Shown piece by piece: positions 50,235 through 58,981 of a stretch of 62,151 nt of DNA. The notes beneath the pieces were generated by a model that saw nothing but the letters and a program-made list of their open reading frames with translations, did no database searches and had not been told where the DNA came from. Both the position numbers and the translations under genes were made by a program. Source of the stretch: a virus. Each line of letters begins with the position of its first letter. The stretch's first letter is position 1. The stretch lies in IMG/VR virus record IMGVR_UViG_3300008107_000088, positions 1 to 62,151 of that record; one strand, 5' to 3'.

Positions 50235-50518
50235 GAGACGACATCCACAAGTTGAATTTGCCGGCTGACGCTAAGCGTTATGCCCGTCGTAGTGGGTTAA
50301 AACAGATGGGCCCCGCTGGTGTCAATCTGTTCCTGAAAGTTAATAAGCAGATCGTCAACCCCTCAAATGATGGGGTTATGAAGTCAAACGACGTATCAGC
50401 TAGCACGTCAGGTAAGCGTGGCCCTGTTCAACACCCAGGTCTTGCTGGTTCATCAATGCCCAAAGGTGGAAGAGGCCCACGACCAAATGTGACTAGTCGC
50501 ATTCTAGGTCAGAAATGA
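50231..50518 (+). CDS. Basic hypothetical protein, 95 aa
   Basis: GTG 50231 in a GTGA overlap is preferred to GTG 50219. Helical basic N-terminus (residues 1-40) and a Gly/Pro/Ser/Arg-rich tail ending TSRILGQK. Overlaps the hub gene by 4 bp. No family recognised; probably a baseplate or packaging accessory by context. Confidence 0.5.
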   Translation: MRDDIHKLNLPADAKRYARRSGLKQMGPAGVNLFLKVNKQIVNPSNDGVMKSNDVSASTSGKRGPVQHPGLAGSSMPKGGRGPRPNVTSRILGQK

Positions 50519-51792
50519 TTGAAAAGGGCCAACTACAAGTTGATGGAACATTTCAGGTACAGATTGATTTGGGCCTCCAGTTTGACGGTTACCTGACAGT
50601 TCCTGACTTGGTTCACGAACGATCAGAGATCACTCTGTCGATCAACAACACTGCTCGTCATTTACACCAGTTCACGACAGTCAATCTTTCCGTGGTGGAT
50701 GTTCTGACCAAGAACTCCATTCTTCAAACAACGCCAAATGTCAAGATTCGAATTGGCGTGTCACAGGGCCAAGGAATTTTTTGGTTTCCTTGGCAAAAAC
50801 ACATCCTAATGTACACGGACATTATCCCATTGGGCAAGGGATATTCCATCACATTTGTAACTAACGACTTTCTGGGAGCAGCCAAGCGTCAATACAAAAC
50901 ACGCTTCCACAACGGCACGATACAATCCATAGTTGAGAAGATTGCCATTGATAATGGCCTAAACTATCTGGTTGAACCCACTCAGGGATCCTGGTCTTAC
51001 ATTCAGAGCAACCAAACTGACTCTGATTTTCTTGCCAAACTAGCTGTTAGAGCCGTAAATAATTTTGGACATGGTGGGTTTCGATATTTCGTACAAGACA
51101 ATGTCTTGCACTTTCACACCTTAGACTACGTTGCTACCATACGTAATGCCAGTGTATTTGACCTTTCTGGCACCAAAGTTGTGTTGTCGAGTAGAGTTCA
51201 GGACGCTGTGGATGAAGGTGCTCCTGGAGTAAAAGTAGTTGGCATTGATCCATATGAGGGACAGGTATACGCTTTTGAATCTGATCCTCAGAAAGTTCCA
51301 ATTCATGGTAACCAATCACCAGATCTTCAGTCACTAAGTAAGCTGATTGTGGGTATTCACCCATCAGCCAATAGGTTTGATGAGTTAAAGGCCATGGCTC
51401 AGTCTGAATATGATTGGGCCAGAACTGACTTGTTAGAATGTGTGCTAACAGTTGAGAAGGGTTATCCAATTCAACTCAATGACATTATACGGGTCACCTT
51501 AAATTCGGCGTCATCCTCTCAATCACCATGGGGTGGAACCTATACTGTGGTGGCTGTTTCTCACGTAATCACAAAAGGCACGTCTGTCTCCACCATAAAA
51601 CTGCAACGTGGAGAATTTCTTGTTTCTAATATCAACAGGTCTCGTCCCGCGGATTCGATATCGACCTCTAACTATGAGGCTCCAGGTCAGCCTATAGATC
51701 TCTCTGACATATCATCCTCCTTGAGCACCAAAGGTCCTCTGGACTCATTTACAGATGGACGTTATGTCCGTGCTGTGGTGCCAACTACTTAG
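50515..51792 (+). CDS. Baseplate hub protein (gp27/gpD-like)
   Basis: 425 aa. The middle has the late-control-D/VgrG-type hub signature: TIQSIVEKIAIDNGLNYLVE, SYIQSNQTDSDFLAKLAVRA and a YFVQDNVLHFHT strand pair. The C-terminal 120 residues include LECVLTVEKGYPIQLNDIIR and GTYTVVAVSHVI, typical of the beta barrel that follows. It would form the central trimer of the baseplate at the tube tip. Convergent with the glutaminase gene by a 4-bp overlap, no terminator. Confidence 0.75.
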   Translation: MIEKGQLQVDGTFQVQIDLGLQFDGYLTVPDLVHERSEITLSINNTARHLHQFTTVNLSVVDVLTKNSILQTTPNVKIRIGVSQGQGIFWFPWQKHILMYTDIIPLGKGYSITFVTNDFLGAAKRQYKTRFHNGTIQSIVEKIAIDNGLNYLVEPTQGSWSYIQSNQTDSDFLAKLAVRAVNNFGHGGFRYFVQDNVLHFHTLDYVATIRNASVFDLSGTKVVLSSRVQDAVDEGAPGVKVVGIDPYEGQVYAFESDPQKVPIHGNQSPDLQSLSKLIVGIHPSANRFDELKAMAQSEYDWARTDLLECVLTVEKGYPIQLNDIIRVTLNSASSSQSPWGGTYTVVAVSHVITKGTSVSTIKLQRGEFLVSNINRSRPADSISTSNYEAPGQPIDLSDISSSLSTKGPLDSFTDGRYVRAVVPTT

Positions 51793-52529
51793 CCACCAAT
51801 GTAGCACCCATTTCGATGGGTCTGACGTACGAACTCCTTGGCTGAGCTTTGGTTATGCCAAGATTCCACCAGTCCATCGTTGGTGACTTCATAGGCCACA
51901 CCTTCCTTCAGTTCAATCAACGTCATGTTGTGAATGTGATTTTTTGGGAAGTGCTGCTGACGTGACGCGATCAACACTGCGGGGGTTAGTGTGCCAGAGT
52001 CACCAACTACCAGACCATGTGCAGCCAGCAAGCTTTGCTGGTGCCTGTAGATGAACATCTTCCACTGGCCATCGATTTGTTCAAACCAAGCCAGTCCAAC
52101 GGATCCCCAAGCTGGTGAAATATCACGTTGATGAATGAGTGGCCCAAGACATTCAGAGTCAACGATTGCATCAGACTTAATCTGACGATAGTTGCTGATC
52201 ACTCCGTTGTGGACGAAGTGCACGCCATTGTCTGAGAAAGGATGAGCATTCTCATCACAGATGCGACCGTGTGTTGCGTAGCGAGTATGGCCAATGCCCA
52301 TGCTATGAGTAGACATGCGATCTAGCCGATGGTTATGATTTCGAAGAGCAACACTCGCTGAGATCGCCTTCTTCCAGAGATCTAAGGTATAGTCTTCGCC
52401 ACCACGTCGACCTACGTTGTCAATTGTCATCAGCCCAGTGGACATGGGCCCAGATGGTTCTGCCCTTCGGAAAAACTCACGAAGAAGTGACTTGCCAATG
52501 TTTCCCTTCCAACCAATAATAGCACACAT
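51789..52529 (-). CDS. Class II glutamine amidotransferase (GlmS-type glutaminase domain)
   Basis: 246 aa Ntn-hydrolase that releases ammonia from glutamine. Catalytic Cys2 directly follows the initiator Met (MCAIIGW); GHTRYATHG (80-88), NAHPF (94-98) and VHNGVISNY (106-114) are the conserved glutamine-binding motifs of GlmS/PurF-type enzymes. No synthetase or isomerase domain is attached, so ammonia must pass to a partner; the amidoligase at 959 is the obvious candidate in the window. It has its own near-leaderless promoter (52537-52564), so Met and Cys2 are encoded at the very 5' end of the message. Confidence 0.9.
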   Translation of the reverse strand: MCAIIGWKGNIGKSLLREFFRRAEPSGPMSTGLMTIDNVGRRGGEDYTLDLWKKAISASVALRNHNHRLDRMSTHSMGIGHTRYATHGRICDENAHPFSDNGVHFVHNGVISNYRQIKSDAIVDSECLGPLIHQRDISPAWGSVGLAWFEQIDGQWKMFIYRHQQSLLAAHGLVVGDSGTLTPAVLIASRQQHFPKNHIHNMTLIELKEGVAYEVTNDGLVESWHNQSSAKEFVRQTHRNGCYIGG

Positions 52530-52536
52530 GATGCTG

Positions 52537-52564
52537 AGTATACCTGACTTGGAGTTTTTGTAAA
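52537..52564 (-). promoter_or_regulatory. Promoter of the GlmS-type glutaminase gene, near-leaderless
   Basis: On the minus strand: TTTACA (52564-52559), 16-nt spacer ending AGG, TATACT (52542-52537), CAGCATC and ATG at 52529, 7 nt after the -10. The AGGTATACTCA core is the same as in the LigA and SNF2 promoters. Confidence 0.75.
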
Positions 52565-52568
52565 CAAC

Positions 52569-53027
52569 TTATTCTCGAATAGTTGCTTTTTGCTCGATGA
52601 TGGCCCTCTCAACGTCTATGACCATATGGGGTCCAATGCGCACCCGGCGTAGAGTCCAACCTTTGTCGGCTGCATTTTTGTCCTTGGCTTGGTCTCTGAT
52701 TCTGTGCCTTTTGTGCATGTGGTACCTTCTTGAGTCTAGTTCGATCAGTAGACCCAAGTTTGGAACGGCAAAGTCATAGATGAATGGTCCCAGTTTGAAC
52801 TCAGCTGTGGCTTCCACGTTGTTTTCTTGAAGCCACATCCTGACCTCTTTCTCTGGTGGTGTCTCGTTGTTTTTACGATTCAACCGTTGAACTCTTGGTT
52901 TTGACAGGCACTCAAAACATGTAAAGATGTGCGTGTTGTATCTGTAACCCGGCTTGTGCTTACCAAGATTTGCTGCCTTGAGTTTTTTACACTGACAGCA
53001 AACATCAGGCATTCCTGGATAGATCAT
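52569..53027 (-). CDS. Vsr/DUF559-like endonuclease with N-terminal zinc finger
   Basis: 152 aa. The N-terminal 42 residues have CCQC (10-13) and CFEC (37-40), a likely zinc site. Residues 56-140 follow the DUF559/very-short-patch-repair fold: TPPEKEVRMWL (Glu60), FIYDFAVPNLGLLIELDS with Asp85, Glu96 and Asp98, RRYH and GWTLRRVR. Such PD-(D/E)xK-type proteins nick or cut DNA. Substrate unknown; mismatch-type or structure-type cleavage are options. Overlaps the upstream minus gene by 4 bp. Confidence 0.7.
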   Translation of the reverse strand: MIYPGMPDVCCQCKKLKAANLGKHKPGYRYNTHIFTCFECLSKPRVQRLNRKNNETPPEKEVRMWLQENNVEATAEFKLGPFIYDFAVPNLGLLIELDSRRYHMHKRHRIRDQAKDKNAADKGWTLRRVRIGPHMVIDVERAIIEQKATIRE

Positions 53028-53305
53028 ATCTCGTCAACCAACGCAAAAATCTCTTCAACAAGCAACCATACTTCATCTGACAGTCTAACATTATGCAACT
53101 CAAGACTTTCTGAACCTGAGAAACATTCTTTCAACCTTTCCAGATTTTCTGGGCTTCCAAATACTTTCTTGGCTATGTCCGGAGGGACATCAAACCTTGA
53201 ACCGTTTTCACAGATGATGGAAATCTCTGAGCCTGATGTCATCTTTATCCCATCATCTGGATCAAGATTTTCAGCTTCCTTACGTAGTCTATTTAGTGAG
53301 AACAT
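53024..53305 (-). CDS. Hypothetical acidic protein, 93 aa
   Basis: ATG 53305 (MFSLNRLRKEAENL) preferred; it leaves a 9-bp divergent spacer to the GTG at 53315, similar to the 10-bp spacer at 47917-47926. Acidic, with a helical C-terminus (LSDEVWLLVEEIFALVDEI). Couples by 4 bp to the nuclease gene. No family recognised. Confidence 0.5.
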   Translation of the reverse strand: MFSLNRLRKEAENLDPDDGIKMTSGSEISIICENGSRFDVPPDIAKKVFGSPENLERLKECFSGSESLELHNVRLSDEVWLLVEEIFALVDEI

Positions 53306-53314
53306 AGTTATGTT

Positions 53315-53890
53315 GTGAGATTCAATCAACGAAAAGAGTGGTTGTACGACCCTGAGATCTTCAAGCGCTATGATACTCAGACAGCCTTACGTATTCAGGC
53401 AGAATACGTGCGGAAGCATTCCCCAAGACCTTTTCCAAGGTTCATGGAAGTCAACAGAAATAACTCTCAAATCGATACTCTTTGGCACGTTCCGTTGCCC
53501 GAAAGAACCGGCTTTTCAAGACAGCTTGACATACCAGCAATAAACTATTTTGAAAAGCCGAATTGGACTCTTACAGCCCAAGGTTTGGTGCCTAAGAGGA
53601 ACGATAGATTCTGGTTGGCCAATAGCATCCTAGCAGAAGAGTGCATAGACTATTTTCCTGAAAGAGGAGACATGGTATTTTGGAATGGATACAGATACGC
53701 AATAATTAACGTTGTACTGCCACCTGAAGCATACTGGCAGCAGACAAATGTGTGGTTAGGAATGTATGTTGAATGCTCAATCGTTCCAGAGGGTGATGCA
53801 AAACCTCTTGTTAATGTCAGTTATGTTCATCCAACTGAGATGAGCCCAGCAGGCCAACTGGCTCAAGAATTTGTTAGAAAAGGTCTATGA
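53315..53890 (+). CDS. Neck-type virion protein, 191 aa
   Basis: GTG start at 53315. The segment ECIDYFPERGDMVFWNGYRY followed by AIINVVLPPEAYWQQTNVWL resembles the fP..GD..yf...(l/y)(f/y).I..v...pf.q pattern of T4-like neck/head-completion proteins. N-terminal half basic and Pro/Arg-rich. Role at the head-tail joint is inferred. Overlaps the next gene by 4 bp. Confidence 0.5.
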   Translation: MRFNQRKEWLYDPEIFKRYDTQTALRIQAEYVRKHSPRPFPRFMEVNRNNSQIDTLWHVPLPERTGFSRQLDIPAINYFEKPNWTLTAQGLVPKRNDRFWLANSILAEECIDYFPERGDMVFWNGYRYAIINVVLPPEAYWQQTNVWLGMYVECSIVPEGDAKPLVNVSYVHPTEMSPAGQLAQEFVRKGL

Positions 53891-54237
53891 TTGACATGGT
53901 ATCCATAGCAAATGATGCCTTGTCTGATACTTTGAACTCGGCCTCAGACTCCGAAAGAATGCTGATATCTGAGGCTCTTTTCAAAGAGTTTGTCGACTCC
54001 ACAAGAAAACTTCCTCTGTCTGATCTTGATGCCAGAGTGGCCAAGCTAAAGGAACAGATCAACAGCTTAGCCATAGACTTAAGGTTTGAAGTCAAAGTTC
54101 AAGACTCAGAGGTTGTTATTACTGCTGAAGGCTTCTCAGACGAAACCTTGTCACGATTAACCCGTGGCACGGATTGGTTTGAGGGCCGGGATATCGGGAA
54201 TGATATTCTGAAATCTATGTCTGGTACTAGTAGTTAA
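53887..54237 (+). CDS. Hypothetical protein, 116 aa
   Basis: Helical N-terminal 70 residues with coiled-coil-like spacing, then a short beta region (FEVKVQDSEVVITAEG). Overlaps the previous gene by 4 bp and lies 8 bp before the next gene with a capsid-targeting-like N-terminus. No family recognised; a tail or head accessory protein by context. Confidence 0.45.
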   Translation: MIDMVSIANDALSDTLNSASDSERMLISEALFKEFVDSTRKLPLSDLDARVAKLKEQINSLAIDLRFEVKVQDSEVVITAEGFSDETLSRLTRGTDWFEGRDIGNDILKSMSGTSS

Positions 54238-54245
54238 ATCGCAAC

Positions 54246-54512
54246 ATGAATGCCAAGCAAATCCTAGAGAAGGCCCTGGAGACAGTGGACCTGAAGAAGC
54301 CAAAGACCATTGTTGAGGCTGCTAACACGGCCCTTGGTCTTAACAACGTAAAGGTTGGTGGTGATGTGGCCATCATTGATGATCCCACATTCCCAACAGC
54401 TGGTCTCAAAGGCAAAGTCAAGAAGATTGACCTCGACAGCGGACTAGCCACCGTTCAACTCCATAACGGTGACGAGGTTCCTCTCCAAGTCAATCAACTT
54501 ATCGCCCTTTAA
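54246..54512 (+). CDS. Small KOW/SH3-like protein with capsid-targeting-like N-terminus
   Basis: 88 aa. N-terminus MNAKQILEKALETVDLK shares its first six residues with the protein at 15000 (MNAKQI) and contains I-L-E at 6-8 plus A-L-E. Residues 38-80 form a KOW/SH3-like barrel (GGDVAIIDDPTFPTAGLKGK, VKKIDLDSGLATVQL). Likely packaged in the head and cleaved by the phage protease; inferred, not shown. Confidence 0.6.
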   Translation: MNAKQILEKALETVDLKKPKTIVEAANTALGLNNVKVGGDVAIIDDPTFPTAGLKGKVKKIDLDSGLATVQLHNGDEVPLQVNQLIAL

Positions 54513-54513
54513 G

Positions 54514-55383
54514 GTGAATTCTGTTCGACGCATACTGGGTGAGTTTACTGGCACTGGTTCCATGGGCGCAGTTGAAGTTGTGCCTGTCATGGTTAACACA
54601 GCGTCGTCTACTCATCAGCAGCCTCGTCGAAAGGTGTTACCTCATCTGAGACGTAAGCGCAAACCCGTGTCTGAAACAGTCACGGCTGATGTGGCTCCTG
54701 TGCTGGTAAATCCAGCCCCAGAGCTCATGGCCAGACTGAGAGACAGAGTCAATCCTAAGGACAGGAAGAAGTCGGCCATCGAGTCAATTCTGGGAGAGGC
54801 TGAAGACAAAAGCCTAATACCAGCCGATGCTGACCCACTTCTGACCACAAAGGAAGTTGAGGATGCAGAGAAGGTAAAGCATAACACTGTCAACTTAGAC
54901 AAGGAAGACCTTCTTCAACCATCACTCGCTCTTGTCGCTCCAGACACCACTCCAAATGCGACTAAGGAACTTGATCCATCTCTAGTTCCAAATCGTGATC
55001 CGGCTTTGTCAACCATCTTGGGTGATAAGCCGTCTGCTGGTCCAACAAACACGGTTAGGACCGAATCTTCGAAGAAGGTCGAGACTCCAAAAATACAGGA
55101 GTCAGTGATCAATGAACCGAAGAGCATTGAGGAGAGTTTGCCTTCTTTTGAAATGCCCCGTCCCCCTGGAGAGTTTCTCCGGTCGATTGGTGACATTACA
55201 GGAGAGGGACGAGAAGAGAAGCCAAAGGTTGAGTTAGTCGTTGGCAACTCTTCAAATCCTGTCGGCGCTACAGTATCAGAAGGAATGTTAGGTGCTTCAG
55301 AGATGCCAACTCCTAAGGAGGCCAACATCGATAGAACCATGGACGCATTCCGAAGATTTCATCGAGTTAAAACACAAAAGTAA
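54514..55383 (+). CDS. Putative head-internal protein, 289 aa
   Basis: GTG 54514 is chosen because it lies right after the previous stop (TAAGGTG) and gives MNSVRRILGEFTGTG, a basic peptide with L-G-E at 8-10 like the neighbours. The body is Pro/Glu/Lys/Ser-rich and probably largely disordered (residues 30-250), ending with a basic helix DAFRRFHRVKTQK. No domain recognised. Targeting peptide plus disordered cargo resembles T4 internal proteins. Confidence 0.58.
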   Translation: MNSVRRILGEFTGTGSMGAVEVVPVMVNTASSTHQQPRRKVLPHLRRKRKPVSETVTADVAPVLVNPAPELMARLRDRVNPKDRKKSAIESILGEAEDKSLIPADADPLLTTKEVEDAEKVKHNTVNLDKEDLLQPSLALVAPDTTPNATKELDPSLVPNRDPALSTILGDKPSAGPTNTVRTESSKKVETPKIQESVINEPKSIEESLPSFEMPRPPGEFLRSIGDITGEGREEKPKVELVVGNSSNPVGATVSEGMLGASEMPTPKEANIDRTMDAFRRFHRVKTQK

Positions 55384-55397
55384 TTAGAACAGAATTT

Positions 55398-57833
55398 ATG
55401 GCTACCTCACCTACGACATTCCCGGGGTTTTATGCTTCTGTAATTGACAAGAGTTTCGCTCCTGTCACTCTCAGTCGTTTTCGTGGCGGACTCACTGGCG
55501 TTGCCAACAAGGGACCGTTCAACACTCCAACTCTGGTAAACTCTCTGACGGAGTTCGCCAACAAGTTCGGTGACTCGAATGTCACCAACGATGCTGGTTG
55601 GGCCGGTCAGTTGGCTGTGACCGCCGCTTCAGTTGCTGACTTCAGCGGCAGCAGCTTGATTGTCCGCATTGGCCATCAGTACGAGTCAACAGGCGTTGTT
55701 GACAATGCTAGCGGCGCTGCTTCTGGCACATCCACAATCACAGTCACAAATGCCAATCACTTTACTGTTGGTGATTACATCAGAATTATTGATGCTCAAG
55801 GCGAAGTTGAGACTACCTCCAACGCTGTAATCTCTAACGTTAATGTGGGTGCGGACACCATTACTATTGACACTCCTCTGCAGTACACCTACGCGAATGG
55901 TTCAACCATCTATCGTAGCTCTCAATCTGGTGCGGCGACCTCTGCTGAAGCATTCCTCTCAGCTTTTACCTTTGTTACCAACAGAGTGGGTTCTGGTTCC
56001 TCTGCTACTGTCTCTGGAACCAAGGGTGAGTTTACCTTGGAGTGCACTGCCGACCTAAGCAAGAAGACTATCACAGCTATCAGTGCTTCAGGCGGCACAG
56101 TGACTGCCACTACATCCTCTGCTCACAACTACGCGGTTGGTGACCAAATCAAAATCGAGAATGTTGTTGCTTCCAGTGGCAATGGTGTCTTTAACGGCAC
56201 ATACACACTTCTCACTGCCTCTGGCAGCACATTCACCTACGCCTCACTAACATCTTTCAGTGATACTGGCATATCAGCCACCGTTGGCGGTGTGATGACG
56301 GCTGCTGCCCTTTCTGCCGGTGATCTTATCAAGATCAGTAACTCTACCAACCCAACAGTTGGTCTAGCGACTGATACAGGTGAAGTGCTAGTAAAATCCG
56401 TGGTGGCCAACAATACCACTGGTGGATGCACAATCACACTGTATCCTTCAGGCGTAACCTCACTGGGTTATCAGTCTCTCCCTCTCCAAGCCAACTACAC
56501 CACCGCTCGCATCTACAAGGTCAAGCGCGCTGATGGCCTTGATAGTGGTGGCGCTTTCGACACATACAGAATTCTTCACCTGTGGGCTTCTTCTGAAGGC
56601 ACCTGGGCCAACTCTGATTCAGCCACCAACTCTAACCTGGTGGTTGGTATTGGCCCTGGCTCCGCGGCTGGTTCCAAGAAGTTGCTGGTTTTCTACAACA
56701 CTGAGTTGGTTGAGACGATCGACAACCTGACGTATTTGGATTCCACAGCGGACACCTTCTTCCCAACTAAGGTCAATGCCACATCGGCTTATGTTCGCGT
56801 TGGATATGATGGCATCGCTGACGAATTCTTGGTCAATGATGTTCCTCCAGCAAACACTCTTGATGGCTGGAACATTACTAACCTCGGTGGTAAGACCAAC
56901 GTTGCTAACTTCACTGGTGGCGACAATGGCGCTAACACTGAGAATTCTGACTGGGTGGGCGATCTCAATCCTACCACTGACCTCTACACTGGATTCCAGT
57001 CGTTCCGCAATGAGACTGACTACCAAGTCAACGTTCTCGCCATACCTGGTGCCACTGACACTGACTTGCAACAAAACCTTGTTCAAGTCGCTCGTGTGTT
57101 GAATGCTGTGGCCATCCTAGACGTGGCTGAAACCACTGTTCCTCGTCAGTATGCTGATTGGCGGAATGCTGCTGGTCAGTTTACCAATCGTACAAAGATT
57201 GATGACTGGCACGGTGCGTTGTTTGCCAACTGGGTTGACATCATTGATCCGTACACCACTGAAACTCGCCGCGTTCCACCTTCAGTTGAAGTGGTTCGCT
57301 GCATGGCTCGTACGTTCAACAACGACAAGCCATGGTACGCCACTGCTGGTGAGATTCGCGGTTTCTGTGACAACGCCCAAGGCCTCCAGTTCAGAACGAT
57401 TAACTTCGCTTCTAAGACTCAAGCCTATGAGAGCAACGTCAATCTGATCGTCAGCAACAACGGACGCATTCAGATCTACGGTGACCGTACACTACAGGTC
57501 GCTGACTCGAAGCTGATGGAGCTTCATGTGGCGATCCTGGTGAACTACATTGTTGCTAACATCGGTGTCATCGCTCGTCAGTTTGTTTTCGATCCGAATG
57601 ACACAGTCCTGTTGGCTCAGCTGAATCAAGCCATTACCCAGTTCATGGACGGTATACAGAATGAGCGGGGTGTTGAGCAGTACAAGCTCGTGGTTGATGG
57701 TTCAAACAACAATGCTGAGACCCGCGCCCTTCGTGAGGTTATCATCGATCTGGGAATCGTGCCTACCAGCACGGCTGAACGGATCTTCTTGAACCTCACT
57801 GTCAATCGCAGTGGTGCTCAGCTGAACGCCTAA
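55398..57833 (+). CDS. Tail sheath protein
   Basis: 811 aa, contractile sheath. N-terminus with FPGFYASVIDKSF and GGLTGVANKGPFNTP is the usual sheath start; the long Ser/Thr/Gly-rich middle (about 100-430) is an inserted domain exposed on the tail; the C-terminal 250 residues carry AILDVAETT, DIIDPYTTETRRVPPSVEVV, the helical NYIVANIGVIARQFVFDPN and the final GIVPTSTAERIFLNL, typical of gp18-like C-terminal domains. No Shine-Dalgarno (CAGAATTTATG). Confidence 0.92.
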   Translation: MATSPTTFPGFYASVIDKSFAPVTLSRFRGGLTGVANKGPFNTPTLVNSLTEFANKFGDSNVTNDAGWAGQLAVTAASVADFSGSSLIVRIGHQYESTGVVDNASGAASGTSTITVTNANHFTVGDYIRIIDAQGEVETTSNAVISNVNVGADTITIDTPLQYTYANGSTIYRSSQSGAATSAEAFLSAFTFVTNRVGSGSSATVSGTKGEFTLECTADLSKKTITAISASGGTVTATTSSAHNYAVGDQIKIENVVASSGNGVFNGTYTLLTASGSTFTYASLTSFSDTGISATVGGVMTAAALSAGDLIKISNSTNPTVGLATDTGEVLVKSVVANNTTGGCTITLYPSGVTSLGYQSLPLQANYTTARIYKVKRADGLDSGGAFDTYRILHLWASSEGTWANSDSATNSNLVVGIGPGSAAGSKKLLVFYNTELVETIDNLTYLDSTADTFFPTKVNATSAYVRVGYDGIADEFLVNDVPPANTLDGWNITNLGGKTNVANFTGGDNGANTENSDWVGDLNPTTDLYTGFQSFRNETDYQVNVLAIPGATDTDLQQNLVQVARVLNAVAILDVAETTVPRQYADWRNAAGQFTNRTKIDDWHGALFANWVDIIDPYTTETRRVPPSVEVVRCMARTFNNDKPWYATAGEIRGFCDNAQGLQFRTINFASKTQAYESNVNLIVSNNGRIQIYGDRTLQVADSKLMELHVAILVNYIVANIGVIARQFVFDPNDTVLLAQLNQAITQFMDGIQNERGVEQYKLVVDGSNNNAETRALREVIIDLGIVPTSTAERIFLNLTVNRSGAQLNA

Positions 57834-57857
57834 TACTTAATTTAACACCTTCCTGTT

Positions 57858-58487
57858 ATGGCCAAAATGAATACAAGAAACACCTGGGGTAGCATTGCTA
57901 CCACTGGTGGTACTGGCATCGATCAACAGCGCGCTGATTTGTTCAAGATCAGTCTGAATCTTCCTCCTTCCATCGGTGGCACTGGCACATGGGACGAGCA
58001 GGTTCAGTTCGCTGTGGAGTCATTCCCCTTCCCTGACATGAAGGTGCAGGGGTATGACACCAAGTACCTCAATCAGACTAACCATCAGATTGGTGCTGAT
58101 AATGCTACTGGTGAGATTATCATTCCTGTGAGATATGCTTTCTCACAGCAGACTGCTCAGATCCTCTACAAGTGGCAGTACTTGATCTCTAACCCTGTCA
58201 CTGGCGGTGTCGGCCTAACATCTGCTGTTAAGTGCAACGGCGAGTTCCGCTGGTTGGTACCTGATATGGCCAAGCAGATTGCTAATGCCAATGCTCTCGG
58301 TGGCAGTGACCAGTCCGACGTTCTAAAGACGGGGTTGGTCTACAAGCTCGAAGGATGTTTCATCACTGGCCTCAAGCCGACTGACGCTGACATGAAGACA
58401 GGCAACACGCCAGTCAATCTCAGTTTCTCACTGATGGTAGATCGTTACTACCCAATCCAGCCCAGTGGCTTGATCGTTACTCAGTAA
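57858..58487 (+). CDS. Tail tube protein (gp19-like)
   Basis: 209 aa directly after the sheath as in T4. FKISLNLPPSIGG, FAVESFPFPDMKVQGYDTKY and GEIIIPVRYAFSQQTAQILYKW (split over 21-residue boundary) match the tube beta-sandwich; VYKLEGCFITGLKPTDADM is the typical C-terminal hairpin. The gene ends at a strong terminator, so sheath and tube form the end of this operon. Confidence 0.88.
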   Translation: MAKMNTRNTWGSIATTGGTGIDQQRADLFKISLNLPPSIGGTGTWDEQVQFAVESFPFPDMKVQGYDTKYLNQTNHQIGADNATGEIIIPVRYAFSQQTAQILYKWQYLISNPVTGGVGLTSAVKCNGEFRWLVPDMAKQIANANALGGSDQSDVLKTGLVYKLEGCFITGLKPTDADMKTGNTPVNLSFSLMVDRYYPIQPSGLIVTQ

Positions 58488-58500
58488 TATCTTTACACCA

Positions 58501-58538
58501 AAATGGCCCAGAGATCACTCTCTGGGCCATTTTTATTT
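58501..58538. terminator. Strong bidirectional intrinsic terminator after the tail tube gene
   Basis: ATGGCCCAGAG (58503-58513), loop ATCACT, CTCTGGGCCAT (58520-58530), flanked by A-run and T-rich tail (TTTTATTTTA). It closes the tail operon and also faces the convergent minus-strand gene that ends at 58538. Confidence 0.92.
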
Positions 58539-58981
58539 TAGTGGATGTTCAGCAACTTGAACATCTCAGTGACTTGTTGAACAGTGGCTGGATGGCTCAA
58601 CTTGTGTTCGATCGGCTGATCAACACCAAAGATTCCAACGGTCAACTTGTCTCCACTCGCCGTCAGTGTAGACAATGCATTAGGCCAGATAAATGTCTTC
58701 TGGCTTGAAGACTCAATACATAGAATGGCTGTGTATGCGTCCTTAGTCGTCTCCAGGGCGATTTGTTCACCAACCCTTACGATGTTATAGCGGCTGCGAA
58801 TTGACTTCTCAAACTTAGACTGCTCTTCAGCAGTAATGTCTTCGAGTTCAAGGTCATGTTGAGATGAGAAGACCTCCATGCAGTTAGGACTCGTGACGAC
58901 CCTCTTAAGGTCAGATGAGTTAACTGCCACAGTGTATTCTGACTGGGCACTCTCTAAGATAATGAAAGCTGGCTTCTTCAT
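58538..58981 (-). CDS. Hypothetical protein, 147 aa
   Basis: ATG 58981 after ACAACTACT. Mixed alpha/beta: FIILESAQSEYTVAV at the start and AYTAILCIESSSQKTFIWP in the middle. Last gene before the bidirectional terminator. Its start overlaps the end of the AUC-started frame (58920-59294) by 62 bp. No family recognised. Confidence 0.55.
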   Translation of the reverse strand: MKKPAFIILESAQSEYTVAVNSSDLKRVVTSPNCMEVFSSQHDLELEDITAEEQSKFEKSIRSRYNIVRVGEQIALETTKDAYTAILCIESSSQKTFIWPNALSTLTASGDKLTVGIFGVDQPIEHKLSHPATVQQVTEMFKLLNIH

